Shown: positions 43,742-56,650 of the stretch, one piece after another
How the letters are laid out: every line of letters begins with the position of its first letter
Numbering within the stretch: position 1 is the first letter of the stretch
Assembly: GCA_022414725.1 (NCBI GenBank)
Contig: CM039466.1
Location: forward strand, 36,690,637 to 36,754,636
Reading direction: 5' to 3'
Length of the DNA stretch: 64,000 nucleotides
Source of the DNA: Microglena sp. YARC
Taxonomy: Eukaryota > Chlorophyta > Chlorophyceae > Chlamydomonadales > Chlamydomonadaceae
Translations under genes and position numbers: made by a program
The notes under the pieces: generated by a model
What the model was told of the DNA's origin: nothing
Seen by the model: the letters and a program-made list of their open reading frames with translations, nothing else
Databases searched by the model: none

Positions 43742-46700
43742 TCAAAATGTGGGCTTGTAAATTGCCTGTGAGCTAGCTTGTGTCTCGGCGTCTGGAGTTT
43801 GTCGGAAGCTGACTACTAGGGCTGCATTGTACCAGTCAGGTTCTGGTAGATCAGATTGCGCAGCTTGTGGAGCCTCTAGTTGTAAGTGGCTGGTTGCTAC
43901 GGCTGTGTTGATCATGGGGGTGTGGGGCATGGCGTCCGCTGATGTTTTGCGAACGAAGTTCCTCACGAATGGCGAAGACCGTGTCATGCAAACTGCTGGT
44001 TCTGCTGTTGCTGCTGCAAACTGCATCTGCGATTGTGTTGTTGTTGTTGTAGTTGCATGAACGACGTTTCTGGCCGTTGGTGCTGCTGCATGCTATTGTC
44101 GTTAGCGCTTCTTGTTTGCCCTTGGTAGTTGCCTTGAGTGCCCTGGTTGTTTCCCCTGGTAACTTGTTTGGTATCCACCTGGGTGCCTTGGTTTTTTCCT
44201 TGGTAGCCATCTTGATTACCCGCCACCAGTTCCTCCCATGCTTCTCTGGTTGTTGTTCCTGGGGTGCCGGCGAAAAGGTCGTGGGTTCTTCCCCTTGTAC
44301 CTGGGATTTTGAGGGGGTAGGGAGGATTGCTGTTGTACTGGAGTCTGTGGCTGTCTGTAATGCTGTCGGGGGGGTTACGCATTTGTGTATGCGTGGCTGT
44401 GTGTTGGAACAGCTCCCTGCACTGAGCGGAAGTAAGGCAACTCCAGATTTGAGCTGGTCCAAAGTTGGTGGTGGGGCGAAGCCTTGCTGGATTGTTGCAG
44501 GTGCGCCAGATGGCGTACCGTGCTGGGTTCTTCGGGCACCAGGATGGGTTTGGGGGTCCCAGGGTTGTTCAGGTAGCAAGTGTCGGAACGTGTCCAGTGA
44601 TGTTGCATGTAGTGCAACTGTGGAAGACTTGGGTTCACCGTTATTGCCCTTGGTGCACTGGGGTCCTGGGTGAGGGAAAAGCAGTCCTGGCGTGGCATGA
44701 CAAGTTTTGGCCTCTGTGTTGGTGGGTTTGGAGACGCAGAGCAGCATGCCTTGTGCTGTCATATCGTCTCTCTTGGATGCTTCAGTTTGGCAATGCCAGA
44801 CAGCCTTTCCAAGGGTGTGGCTGGTCTTGCAAGCTTGTAGAGCTTTGGGCTTATTGCCCAGCACCGAGGGGTGTGACCAATCTTGTAGCTGCCAAAGTTT
44901 CTCCTTCAGGGTGGGGGCCATGCGATCAAGGAGTTTGGCCACCTTGGCATGGCCTCCCGGTAATGGGGTTGTCCAGCCCGGATATCAAACTCCTCGTACT
45001 TCTTTTGTGAATTCTGACATCAAGATGCGAGGCTGGGGGTATAAGAGGCCTGCATTGTCGTAGCAGTCAAACTTTATCATACTCTCACTTGGCATCGAGA
45101 GGGGTTCCTTGAAGTGCGAGTGCTAGTCCAGTTGACCAGCTCGTTAGAAATGAATGAGCCTTCAAGGCTTCCAAGTGGCTGGTTCATGATTGGTTTGACC
45201 TATGCTTCGTTTGACTTGGAGGACTGCCATTCAAAGGAGCTTTGTTGTCTGGATGAGCATTGCAGCTCCTGGATCCATGCGGCTCTGTTGTCTGTAAACA
45301 AGACGAATGGGTTGGAGTTCTCATAGACCTGTACCATCATCTGTTCCCACAACTCCTCCACTGCAAGGTCTCTGCTTGATGTTGACAATGTAGCTCTTCA
45401 TCATCAGAAAGCCAAGGTTTGTATGTGATACGCTGCGGCCGTGTAGCTGGATCTTCTGTTGGAAGTTGCCTGGATGGACGGAACCGACAACATGATCATG
45501 AGTGCGACGTGACGTTCGCTGTCATTGCTAGTTCAGCCGTCGCTCACATGCCCCTTGAAAGTTTGGTGGAGGTGTACCTTCATCTTCTTCCAGGGGGTGG
45601 GGTGGTTCATCGTCGGAGTCCGGTTGGGCTGGGGGGTTGGTCTTCTGGTTGACCAGGTGGTCCTCCAGTATCTGCCTCATCATCGGGGAACCGTCACTGC
45701 AGAAGACTGGCAGGATCACCCTGGATTACCCCATGGTCCATGGGTGGTGACCTGACTGGGGCGGGGATCCACTGTTGTCGGAGGAAGCTCTTGACGCTGT
45801 TCGGAAGGTTGGCTTGCAGGAAGCTGGTTGACTGCGTGGGTTCTGGAAGCTGTCGGGGAGTGCGGGCCAAAGTCGTTGCTGGGGCTTCTACTTCCTCTTC
45901 TAGCTGAAAAAGTTGTTTGTGGTCATGTGTGGAGGGCTTGCTGCTTGTGTCGGGCTAGTTGCGCCAGTGAGGTCTCCCGAAGGGGTTATAAATTCCTGCA
46001 GGGGGCTGTGCACTGGCGGCTGGGACGGAGTGGCAGACGATCGCTGGAGTGGGGACAATGGTGGGTACGCATTGTCCCTCAAGCATCCTCACTGACGGCA
46101 ACACAGAGGCGGGGTGGTTCAGCAATTTGGCCGTGTGAGCTTCCAAGGGCCACAAGGCGCATCCAACTCTGCCCGCTCGGGCTTGAGTGGTTGGGTGATG
46201 GCTGAAGGCTGATGGAGTCCTTAGTGCTGGTAAAGTTCTCACAGATTGTTCTGGTGTGAGGTGCCTGGTAGCTGCGCGATCTGGGCTGGGGGCTGGGGGC
46301 TGATAGTTAGAAGGTGGGGGTCGAGGGTTGAGGCTGGGGGCTGATAGGGTTCAGCTTGCTGTGGCTGAGGCTGGGTAAGGTGGTGGCAAGTGCCATAGGA
46401 AGGGGGATGTCGGATCTCCCGATGACTCCCCCTCGTACCAGGGTGGCTGCCCCCAGTGGGAGGGGGTTTTTTTTTTTTGGAGTTTTGGGGATCGTTAGGG
46501 GATGGTTGGGAAGTATGTTAATGGGGTTATGCAGATGCAGTTGTTGCATTTGATTTGTGATGGAATGTTCAGATAAATGTTTCTTATGTCGAGAAGGGCT
46601 TGTTCGGGCGTCTGATTGAGCTTGTGCTGGATCAAGTTGCGTCTGAGCGCGCTTCTGCTTCTGCAGCAGCTCTGACTTGTCCTCGTGTTCCCTCGCATTG
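43742..46700 (-). pseudogene. gag: E2 Gag, frameshifted
   Basis: Colinear with E1 Gag. Pieces visible: MRGNTRTSQ at the N-terminus, ELWEQMMVQVYENSNPFVLFTDN, LLDRMAPTLKE, and a Gln/Asn-rich tail with GYQGKNQGTQ repeats. The zinc-knuckle region near 44600 is disrupted in this copy. Confidence 0.65.
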
Positions 46701-47970
46701 TGTGTGTGGTTAGTTGTTCAGGGGTGGGTTGTTCCAACGTGTTTACCCAAGGCCTGTGTCCTGATGGTAACCTGAACGAATGTGTATGTTGGTAGAGTTA
46801 AGCGCAGAATGTAATCTGGCTTGGTTTCTTCAGAAGTGGTAGTTCTGAAGAAAGGTGTGGTGGCAGCAGGGGTCCAATAAAAAAAAAGGCGGCCCTTCGC
46901 CGTTGGCTTTTTTTTTTTTTTTTTTGTTAAGTAGGTAGTTGCGAATAGTAGTGCAAAGTAAAAAAAAGGCGGACTAAACGGCGTGCTTTTGAAAGTCCAG
47001 ATGGCGTACTCGTAACAGTAGTCTACACCAAAAATTGGGCAGCCTTATGCGTGTGTTTTGAGGTGTGGTTGTTTGTAATCTGAAACAAGGATTCAACTCA
47101 AATTGGGCGGCCCTTCGCGTTGCCGGATGGCGTAAAGCGATAGGGTCTGTGGTCAGAGAGTGAGGAAGATGCCCGTACTAGCGAGGTGGTGGGTAGTCTC
47201 CTCGACGAACTTGAGATCAGTAGTCCTACGCCACGGTGGGAAGGGTGGGCAACTGATTAGTATAGAGCAGTTGGTCCAATTGAATTGGGTGATTTGTTTG
47301 GTTAATGGATGCAAATGCCTGGTATGAGTTGGGAATGTTTGGGTATGTAGGTATCAGCAGTTTCGGCTATCAGCAAGTCGTCCGTATCAGCAAGTCTCCG
47401 GTATCAGGCAAGTCAGTAAATATCGTCTCGATGTTCAGAAGTACGGTAACCGGTACTGTCTCGAATTGAGAGGGCGGGCTAAATTGACAAGGTTGTGTGA
47501 TGGGTTCTTTTAAAGCAAATGTGGTTGCTGGTGTTGGTGAGAAACACAAAGCAGGGATCAGAAGTGGTTCTGATGTGGGGAGGTCTTGGTGGGGAACCGC
47601 AGAGGTGGGTGGTGGTTCTTAATCCTCTAGGGGCTGCTTAGTGAGTTGGGCGTCGATCTCGTAACGTAGGAGGAGCAATGAGGATAAAGTGCGCCCGATC
47701 TATAGTTTGATCAGTATAGTTATGGAGTCTGTATGGGTGCGTTGTTGAAGGATAATTTAATTCCATAATAAACATGGTTACGCAAGTAGGTTGGTTAATT
47801 AAGTCCAATCTATATGTATACAGACTTTTCCAATCAGCGAGCAAAAGGGCTATGGGTTCGCTGCCTCAAGTGATCGCATTTGCTTGCTGGCTCAAAGTGT
47901 GAAGAAAGCGTCCGCCTAAGGGTATTCCCGTGGGTAGCTTTTGTGTCCGTCCAGAAAAAAAAATCTAAAG
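46701..47970 (-). other. 5' leader of E2
   Basis: Inverse counterpart of the E1 leader, with GGCGGCCCTTCGCCGTTG-type repeats and T/A homopolymers near 46880-46925. No gene. Confidence 0.55.
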
Positions 47971-47988
47971 CCCTGGCAGGGAGTACCA
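47971..47988 (-). promoter_or_regulatory. Primer-binding site of E2
   Basis: On the coding strand TGGTACTCCCTGCCAGGG, four bases after the LTR; identical to the E1 site. Confidence 0.6.
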
Positions 47989-47992
47989 GTGA

Positions 47993-49005
47993 TGGGGTGG
48001 TTTGTACTCCGGTAGACCGCGTTAACCGAGGGGATTGGAAAGCACCGTCGTCAGTAACTGACGGTGGAAGTCCGTCACCGTTTCCGAGGGGTTGGAACTT
48101 TCGCAGTTGTGGAGTCGAGGCGAAAGGAGAGGGGTTTACGCGGAGTCTCTTCTGAAGTCGCGGCAGAGCGGGGTTGTCATGCTCGGGGAGGGTACTGGAG
48201 GCGACGTAGGTAGACCAGGTTCCGGAGTTCGGTAAACGACAGGGGCTTGGAGACGCAGACTTTGAATCCGTGGGTGGTTCTGGACAAGGGTTTAGATCAG
48301 TAAATGAGTTACAATTTGTTCTGGAACAATAGAAGATAAAACTGCGGTTTTCTAAGTGAACGTGCGAGTGTCTACATAAGCTTGCCGTAAAAGGTCGGCA
48401 AGGGCGGGATTGCAATGCACGACAGGGGTCAGCCGGCGCAAGAGCTTAAGATGATTATTCACGATGCGTGACAGTTGTATTGGGATTGTCGTGACGGGTT
48501 GGTGTCACGACAAGGCAAACCTTGCATGGGGTAGGTGCGCAGTAGCGCCTAAGCAGTGACTTATCCCGACGACAGCAATCGACGCACCTTTATTTGGACA
48601 AGGGTTTTGATAGTAGACATGAGAGAGAATTGGTATCTGCAATCGACTATAACTCTTCTGTCCTTAGGGTATGGCTTTGCTGTGCTGGCGAAAGGAGATT
48701 TGGCACAGGCGAAAAGAGATTCGCTTAATGGCACAGTGATTGTAGTCTCGTGTTCAGACAAGCGCCCGCGTGTCACTCAAGCTGCGCTTGTGACGCGGCC
48801 TGGCGCGTAATGTGTAACCGATCCTAGTAGCTGTGGGTAGCTGGCCACTAGGCGGAAATGTAACGGGCGGGTTGACGTCAGCCAGATCTGGGCCTTACCT
48901 GGGCACAGGTCTGGTCGGAGTCTGCTTTGGGGTGTGGTGCGTGTACAAAGGTATTTTCCCTTGCTTTTAGTGTTACGTAGGTAAACACGCAATCGCGTTG
49001 TGACA
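47993..49005 (-). repeat. 5' LTR of E2
   Basis: 1,013 bp; coding-strand start TGTCACAA, end ACCCCA. It is longer than the 3' LTR mainly through scattered single-base insertions. Confidence 0.85.
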
Positions 49006-49894
49006 AGGCGCCACAAAATGTCTTTTTTTGGCTGTTTTCCCAAGGAAAGGGACCAGCGTGAAGGAAGCAGCCTAGCAAATCGCCTCGTGTCCGGCAGAGA
49101 GATAACCGTGGGCAGTAAGGTGGACCCAAGGCAAGGCTCACGTAGTAGCCCATGCCTCAGATTGGAGGCCATTTGTTTCTACACTCTGCAAGGGGATGCA
49201 ACGCGGAAGGGTTGTGTACACGAGAAGAGTTATTAGCTAGAATGACAAGGCAGATTTAGAATTAAGGTTGGAGGTCTAGCTAGTAGTTATAGGATACTAA
49301 GTCACTTATATTAGTATGGTTAGTTGTTAGTTATGGTAAGGGATGTAGGATGTTCTCGAAGGCTTCGTCAATAGGGTATATGATGATGGCCGTGAAGAGA
49401 AGCAAATCCGATAATTGAAGCAGCGGCAGGCGTGCTTTGTGAAGAGAGGCTAGTACTGAGGAAGTACTGTCTCTCTTCGTGCGTACGCCTGTTATTAGAC
49501 CACCAAGAAAAGGGGGGGTTTTTTTTTTTTTTTTTATGGGAAAACCCCCTGGGGTTACCTAAAGGTCTAATAACGGTCAGAGCATGTGAAGGAGTCTTGT
49601 ACCGTACACCCCGCCCATCCATGAAGAGATGCGGACCGCATCTATCGGAGGGCAAAGAAAAGGTGAACACCCAAACGAGACGTGCGTGGGCTCGAAATAT
49701 ACTTGCAGAATCACAAGTTGGTCGCCGCGGAGGAAGACATTTAACCATCACTTTCGTGCCCTCCGGCATCCTTAGACGCCGGAAGTGATTCTTGCGTTTC
49801 GTGCGAGAGCCGGGTACGAGTAGTCGCTGGTCTGCTTTGGAGACCGTTGCAGCCAAGCCTGTTAACACAATCTTGGGCGACTTCTTATCGATGT
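49006..49894. other. Unassigned sequence up to the assembly gap
   Basis: No recognisable gene or repeat family. A T run lies at about 49517-49534 between G7 and AAAACCCC, in an imperfect inverted context. Confidence 0.5.
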
Positions 49895-50894
49895 NNNNNN
49901 NNNNNNNNNNNNNNNNNNNNNNNNNNNNNNNNNNNNNNNNNNNNNNNNNNNNNNNNNNNNNNNNNNNNNNNNNNNNNNNNNNNNNNNNNNNNNNNNNNNN
50001 NNNNNNNNNNNNNNNNNNNNNNNNNNNNNNNNNNNNNNNNNNNNNNNNNNNNNNNNNNNNNNNNNNNNNNNNNNNNNNNNNNNNNNNNNNNNNNNNNNNN
50101 NNNNNNNNNNNNNNNNNNNNNNNNNNNNNNNNNNNNNNNNNNNNNNNNNNNNNNNNNNNNNNNNNNNNNNNNNNNNNNNNNNNNNNNNNNNNNNNNNNNN
50201 NNNNNNNNNNNNNNNNNNNNNNNNNNNNNNNNNNNNNNNNNNNNNNNNNNNNNNNNNNNNNNNNNNNNNNNNNNNNNNNNNNNNNNNNNNNNNNNNNNNN
50301 NNNNNNNNNNNNNNNNNNNNNNNNNNNNNNNNNNNNNNNNNNNNNNNNNNNNNNNNNNNNNNNNNNNNNNNNNNNNNNNNNNNNNNNNNNNNNNNNNNNN
50401 NNNNNNNNNNNNNNNNNNNNNNNNNNNNNNNNNNNNNNNNNNNNNNNNNNNNNNNNNNNNNNNNNNNNNNNNNNNNNNNNNNNNNNNNNNNNNNNNNNNN
50501 NNNNNNNNNNNNNNNNNNNNNNNNNNNNNNNNNNNNNNNNNNNNNNNNNNNNNNNNNNNNNNNNNNNNNNNNNNNNNNNNNNNNNNNNNNNNNNNNNNNN
50601 NNNNNNNNNNNNNNNNNNNNNNNNNNNNNNNNNNNNNNNNNNNNNNNNNNNNNNNNNNNNNNNNNNNNNNNNNNNNNNNNNNNNNNNNNNNNNNNNNNNN
50701 NNNNNNNNNNNNNNNNNNNNNNNNNNNNNNNNNNNNNNNNNNNNNNNNNNNNNNNNNNNNNNNNNNNNNNNNNNNNNNNNNNNNNNNNNNNNNNNNNNNN
50801 NNNNNNNNNNNNNNNNNNNNNNNNNNNNNNNNNNNNNNNNNNNNNNNNNNNNNNNNNNNNNNNNNNNNNNNNNNNNNNNNNNNNNNNNNNNNNN
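49895..50894. other. Assembly gap, 1,000 N
   Basis: Exactly 1,000 N, so the length is probably a placeholder. A tandem array starts directly on its right side, which may have caused the break. Confidence 0.99.
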
Positions 50895-51020
50895 ATGTGA
50901 ATGAGGACCAGCCGCACACTGCATGAGTAAGCATGTGGTGAGGACAGCGCACACTGCACATGAGCTGATGTGTGAGGACAGGCGCACACTAAACATGAGT
51001 GATCGTGGCTGAGGACAGCC
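50895..51020. repeat. Tandem repeat cut by the gap, ~38-bp units
   Basis: Three to four degenerate units around GAGGACAGCGCACACTGCACATGA. The array probably extends into the gap. Confidence 0.75.
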
Positions 51021-52018
51021 CCCACCCCCCCCCCCCCCCAAGAGGGCAGTAAGCAACACAGAGGTTTGGCGAGTTGGCTAAGTGCAACCACCTGCAGAGG
51101 GCAATGTATTACACACTCTGTGGTATATTGAGTGCACAGCACCCTGCAGAGAGCTATATGTACAGAGCTTGCTGGGTGGCTGGTGCACAAGTGACAGGAG
51201 ACCCTGGGCTGAGGGCTATGAGTAAGACTTCGCGGGAAGCTGGTGCACACCCACTGCAAAAACCAAATCTACTCATAGAACATAAGATGACTTCAAATCA
51301 GGGCCCCCATTTCTAGTGCTCAAAGGTTTTTTATAATTTGCCATGAGAAGATTTTAGGTTCATTGTGATAGGTCGGTGTTTGTTGCATTTAGATCATATT
51401 TAATCAATAAAACAGTCAGTGTATTTATTGGTTGGCATTGTAGTCAATCTAATGCAGAACAGTTTTTCCAGGCGTCAGTGGCACACCCTCAACAGAGGGG
51501 CTTATAAAGTACACAGTTTGCGGGATATTAAGTGCAACCACACCATAAGCACCTAACAGACCGCACACCCGCAGAAAGGCGTAATAACCAGTTTGCCGGT
51601 TATTAAGTGCCAACCTTCAGCAGAGGAACTATATACCGATCACCTTAAAAAGGTTTTTTATAATGAACAAAACCTTAAACAGCCCATTTCTAATGCAAAA
51701 AGCCCTTATACATTTCCCATAAAGGAGTAGAAATGGATCACTTTAAAAGGGTCCGTTATTGGTTGCATTCCAGATCAATAATCTATACATAGATGAACGT
51801 AGCAGTTTGTGTGCCATCCGTGAAACCACGCCCCAGCAAGAGCGGCCTATAGGTACTAGAGCTAGACAGGTGGGAGCTGGTTAAACACCCTCAACAGAGG
51901 GGGATGTAAGACGTTCGCGGTTATCAAGTGCATACCCCAGCAGCAGAGGGTTAAAAGTAACAGAGCTTGGGCGTTAATTGGAGTCGCACCCCCAACAGAG
52001 GGCATCTGTAACACGAGC
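51021..52018. repeat. Degenerate GTGCACACC...AGAGGG satellite
   Basis: Scattered, diverged relatives of the 43-bp unit of the next array (TGCAGAGGGCAATG, CAACAGAGGGGC, CAACAGAGGGGGATG) mixed with AT-rich sequence at 51310-51460 and 51600-51800. No gene. Confidence 0.55.
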
Positions 52019-52440
52019 TTGCGGGTGGCTGGTGCACACCACTCACAGAGGGAAGTAAGATTCGGGTGGCTGGTGCACACCCTCAACAGAGGGAAAGTAA
52101 GATTCGGTGGCTGTGCCACACCCTCAACAAGGGGAAGTAAATTCGGACGTGCTGGTGCACACCTCAACAGAAGGGAAGTAAGATTCGAAGTGGCTGGGTG
52201 CACACCCTCACAGAGGAAGTAAGATTCGGGTGGCATTGCTGCACACCACCACAGAGAGAAAGTACAGAATTCGGCAGTGGCTTGAGTGCACCCCTCAACA
52301 GAAGGGAAGTAGATTCGGTGGCTAGGTCACACCTCAACCAAGAGGGAAGTAAGATTCGTGTGGCTGGTGACACACCCTCAAACACGAGGGAAGTTAGATT
52401 CGTATGCTGGATGGTGCACACCTCAGCAGAGGGCAGTATT
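52019..52440. repeat. Tandem satellite, ~43-bp unit, about ten copies
   Basis: Consensus GGTGGCTGGTGCACACCCTC followed by AACAGAGGGAAGTAAGATTC. Units vary from 39 to 45 bp through single-base indels. Confidence 0.9.
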
Positions 52441-52680
52441 AAGTGGCACACCCAGAGCTGGGGTAGTAGTGCAAACCCACCAAGGGGTGTGACACGCGGC
52501 AGCGAAGCGAAGACAGGAACAAACATGCTCAATTTTTAAAAACCGTCCATCTCTCCATAATCGTGAACAGTCAAAGTGCACAGCATCTGGGTTCTCAAAC
52601 AATAAGCTTACTTAGACTTTAAGACCATCCACACCTTTCGGCACTGATCCGATGTTAAAGGAAGAGGGTAAAAAAGGTAA

Positions 52681-53045
52681 GAGATTCAAGGACAGAAGAT
52701 ATGAAAGGCCTGTTGGTTTAAACACACCAACAAACCATGGAATTAGGGAGTGCAGAAACCAGGACAAGCTCTTAAGGTTGGAGTACGGCAGCCTGTTGGT
52801 TAAACACACACATGCACGAGGGCGGAAAGAATTCGGGACAAGATCATAATAAGGTTTTTTGGTTCAACATGCAAACACATGAGAGGTGGGAGAGAACCAG
52901 GACAAGGTCTCAAGCCCATTGGTTTTACTTCACATACACACACATCGCACAAAGAGGAAAGATTCAGGACAAGATCTCAAAGCCTGTTGGTGTAACACAC
53001 ACACATGACACAAAGGGAGAGATCAGGGGCAGATCTCACAAGGGC
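52681..53045. repeat. Tandem satellite, ~64-bp unit, five to six copies
   Basis: Each unit contains GGACAAGATCTCAAAGCCTG, TTGGTTTAACACACACACAT and a GGGAGAGA stretch. Confidence 0.8.
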
Positions 53046-56000
53046 TGAAGTGACAGCAGTTGGTTCTTGGCGCAGTGTTGGCAACACACTGACAAATACA
53101 TTGGGATTGGACTAGGCACACGTCGGCGCTGAGCAAAATACGGTATCGATAAGCGTTCGCGGATTCGAGGCATTTAGCGGGACTTCACTAACTAGGGTCA
53201 TGCCGGCTTCATTCTGACCTTCTGGAACACCAGAGCCTGTATGGCCTGCTCAGCACTCATAATTGGGGCTCGCTGGGCACCTCATTAATTGGGGGGGGGG
53301 GGGGGGGGGGGGGCTCGGCACTCATTATGGGGGGGTCCTTGGCTCCTCTTTTTTCAAAAGCACTAAGACAGACGAGGTGAACCCAGTTGCCTGCCATGTT
53401 GAGCGTAGATTCAAAGACTTACCTGACAGCATACTCCCATTTTGGTCTGGGAGACGCGGGCAAATGGATAGACTCGGACGTCTTGCGTAATGGGCCATCT
53501 GCTATGCATGGGTTCCCTTCCAATTATGTTTGCCTGCACGGTAGGAGGGAGGGGGAGATCAGAGCCGATACATAAGAGACAGTGAGACAGGCAAGAATGG
53601 AATATTGCGTTTTTTTGCGAGCCCCCATTAGTCTGGGGGGCGGGAAGCCCCCAGGTCACCCAGGAGTGTCCCCATTGTCCCGTTTTGTGCGACCGACCTG
53701 AGACGACGTAACGAACCAGACCGAAAAAGCCTGACACGTAACTAATGCTTCGTCCGCTCCGTTACGCGTTGCCATTGTGTTTCGATAAGCAACACTCTCC
53801 GCCAATTTCCCGCAAAGCGACGCTGTCCTAGGACTATGTCCACCTACGAGGAAAAAGAGCAGGCTGTGGAACGTGCACATACAGCATTTGGCCGAGCCCC
53901 CTGTTTGGAACTCAAAATCGCTTTCACTACGCACTACGGCTGCGTGTGTCTGCATCCCGGTAACTGGCCATCACCCCCAAGCTCACGGTTGAGCAACGCA
54001 TACCAAGCCACATCAATCATCCTTTACCTCCGCACGAACTGGACCTTGTCGGTTAGGTCATCCATGGCAGCCCCAAGACCTCGAAAGCTCAGGCATGGTA
54101 CTTCTGCAGCTGCCGCAGCCGGCGACAGTCAATCAGCGTAGTAACAACGCGCAGGTCACTCATGGCATCTCCCCCGCCTTGATTGGGATATCCTCAAGGT
54201 GATCCATGTCAGTGCCTCGACCATGGTGTTTCTTGGAGCGGGGAGGCTCGCATGATTTCTCCGGCGAGTGGAGAGAGGGGGGGCTGAGCGTGGGTGCGAA
54301 AGAGGGGCGAAGGAAGGGCGGGCCAAAAGCAGGAGGCAATGGCAATCGAGTTACTGGGGCAGATCTCCGGGTTGCTGTTGGGGTTATTGCTGCTTCTCTC
54401 CCTGGGCTTTCGCTGCGTGGGCACCGGATATGTCATGGGGCGGGCCTTAGTGCAGACAGGACGGGGATTGGCGCGGAGCAGAGGTGCCGAGGGCTGGGTT
54501 GGGAGATCACATCGGGTAGCTCGATAGTTCAACGATCCCGCGTTACTGAGCGAGCAAGCAAGACTAGGAGAAGAGACATAATTTCTTTCTAGTAGTAGTA
54601 AAGGTTTGGCTGTCAGTTTTCAAAGAATTTCAGAGGAGAAATGAATTTCATTTCGACCTCCATTTGGCTGGCAGTCTTTATAATATTAGGATTGATTCTT
54701 GCCATGGTTTGAGTGTGCCATGGAGGCGGTAACCATGGTGTGGTGGGCAACACTGTACGGGAGCATGCGCCAAGCGCTTGTTCTGTTTAATGTTCGTTTA
54801 ATGTAGTAAGAAGTTTCGGGTTATGAGTGTTTGAGTAAGCGTGCAAGGGAAGGCGAGTATGATAGATATAGGCGAGCTAGGATTTGGCAATGTATACGGT
54901 GTGTCTAGTGCGTTGTTTTCACGCGTGTTTTCACACATTTGTTGGACTCTATCGCTCTCGTCAATTCTGTGCAGGCACGAAATAGTTTTTCGTGGCCGAA
55001 GATTTTCGTGACAAGACAAGAGCGTTTTCGCTGAGCCCTCGGACCTCAAACTTGTTTTCACACCAATGTTTTTTCACACAACGTTGACCTCTCGTTCCTC
55101 AGGTCAATCAGTGCTGGCACGAATATTTTTTTCGTGGCCCAAAGATTGTCGTGTCTCCAGCCGTTTGAAACGTCCGGGCACCGTCCGGCACCCAAACTTT
55201 GGCTCATAGTTTGAGTGCGCATGATTATAGTTATCAGCACCACAGCGGTTAAGCCCTTCGTACAGTTGTCGACTGTTTTTAGCTTATTGGCTGCGAGTAG
55301 CTACTTATCCACTACTTTCCGAAACTCCGCAGATTCCTCCTCGCCGGGACCTGCTTCTCTCCCTTTCTAGCAGTCTGCAGATCAAGTTTCTTAACTATTC
55401 GCCCCTGCACAGCTGCACTACACCCGTAAATGCTAAGCGTTTTCTCTCCCATGTCCTTACGAGCACGCGCTTAGGACGTATCGTGACCAGACCTAAGACG
55501 TTACAGTCGCAGGGATAGCTCAAATAAGGGACTGGCCCAAATGCCCAACCGTGAAGGAAAGGCCTAAAAAAGAGAAGCACCAAACGACGTTTAAACCAAG
55601 ACAGGGGGCCTGAGTTCGTGATACAGTGACTGATTTAAATTCTACAAAATACCGGTTATTAAATCACCATCTCAACTGGGATGATAATTTAATTGTGGAT
55701 TATTATTGCATGTTTTATAAATTGTATGAAGGGATTTCTATCCTTGCAAAGGATCAGGAATCATGGTCAGCTCCATGCTGGGAGGTGTTTATCCACCACT
55801 TCAATGCTCCATTTTATTTTCTAAAAAAACAAATCCTCATTGTATAACGGATATTCTATGTGGAAAATGCATTTACAGCTTCTGATCTTCGGCATCTCTT
55901 CTACCGTCGATCCAACGCACCATATCACAGCACCGCCAATTCTGCACAGATTCAATTTGCACACGTAATAGTTTAATACCGATTCCTTGGTTTATCCCCA

Positions 56001-56380
56001 GATTCTGGGTTTCACTCATTCACTGTACTACTCAGGGATTGCCAGTCAATGTTCTGTTAATTTTATAGATGCTTCATATATTTTCCGGAAGTAAATACTT
56101 GCTCAGTGAAGTCTGGTTATCAATATCAGAGATATTAATAAACGTTTACATACGGTATGTTGGTAAATTAGAAGCCAATGTAAACCACGTCAAGGTCATG
56201 CGCAGGTGGGCGGTCAACACCGTACCCCTCTGTATATTCGGCACTCTGTGTATGCCGTTTCCAGTGGCCGTGTGAGCAATTGTAAGCAGTCGAGTAACAG
56301 TGGAGGATCTCTGCTACAATGAGGTAATATAGCATCACTTACACTAGATAGTCACAACGATCAGCGGTACTTCAAACGGA
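53046..56380. other. Unassigned region
   Basis: Contains a run of 23 G (53291-53313) and two diverged tandem copies of a ~150-bp unit with GGCACGAA...TTTTTCGTGG hairpins (about 54910-55150). A 62-residue open frame with one hydrophobic helix (54339-54527, LLLGLLLLLSLGFRC) and an AT-rich stretch (55600-56130) are also present. None gives a recognisable gene. Confidence 0.5.
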
Positions 56381-56650
56381 CCAGGGGTTGCGTCGTGGGA
56401 CGCACCCTAATATCGGTAGTGTGCGGTCCTGGCAGCAATCATTGCGCTGTAGCCTGCGGCCTCTATCAACAGACCGTAAGCCCACGGCAATGGATGTGGT
56501 GGGACCCCAATCAAATATGGTGTGACGCAACCAACATCATGAACCTGCTCTGCGTACGCAACAAACAATCCTGGACCTGCGTCTGGGACGCAACGGACCT
56601 CCCCAGGGGTTGCGTCCTGCGACGCAGGACGGCTGGTAGTGCGTTCCCGC
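56381..56650. repeat. Duplicated block with TGCGTC-N3/4-GACGCA hairpins
   Basis: CCAGGGGTTGCGTC occurs at 56381 and 56603. Perfect 6-bp hairpins lie at 56389-56404, 56578-56592 and 56611-56626. Confidence 0.65.

Larger units (their letters stand above)
34745..49005 (-). mobile_element. Ty3/Gypsy element E, copy E2, full length with MTase and PHD finger
   Basis: A minus-strand element of about 14.3 kb with LTRs at both ends (5' LTR 47993-49005, 3' LTR 34745-35728). Domain order on the coding strand: gag, protease, spacer, RT, RNase H, C5-MTase, Pro/Gln linker, integrase, PHD finger plus extension. It is about twice the usual Gypsy length. No target duplication is seen (left flank ATGCA, right flank AGGCG), and the left side joins E1 directly. 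Sequence from about 39.0 to 49.0 kb has many one-base indels compared with E1 and the left LTR, suggesting poorly polished long-read data. Confidence 0.85.

Noticed and set aside
26387..47992. E1/E2 as a simple palindromic long-read artefact
   Set aside because: E2 contains about 4.6 kb (integrase, PHD, 3' LTR) absent from E1, so it is not merely the reverse complement of the preceding sequence; an assembly misjoin remains possible.
49368..51259. Long open frames across 49.4-51.3 kb
   Set aside because: They consist mostly of unknown residues translated from the N gap; flanking parts are low-complexity.
52019..52440. CRISPR-like regular repeats
   Set aside because: Units are head-to-tail with no unique spacers and drift by indels; this is a satellite in a eukaryotic repeat region.
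54339..54527. Small membrane protein (62 residues, one hydrophobic helix)
   Set aside because: Single short frame with no homologue known to me and no conserved context; mentioned only as an unassigned frame.
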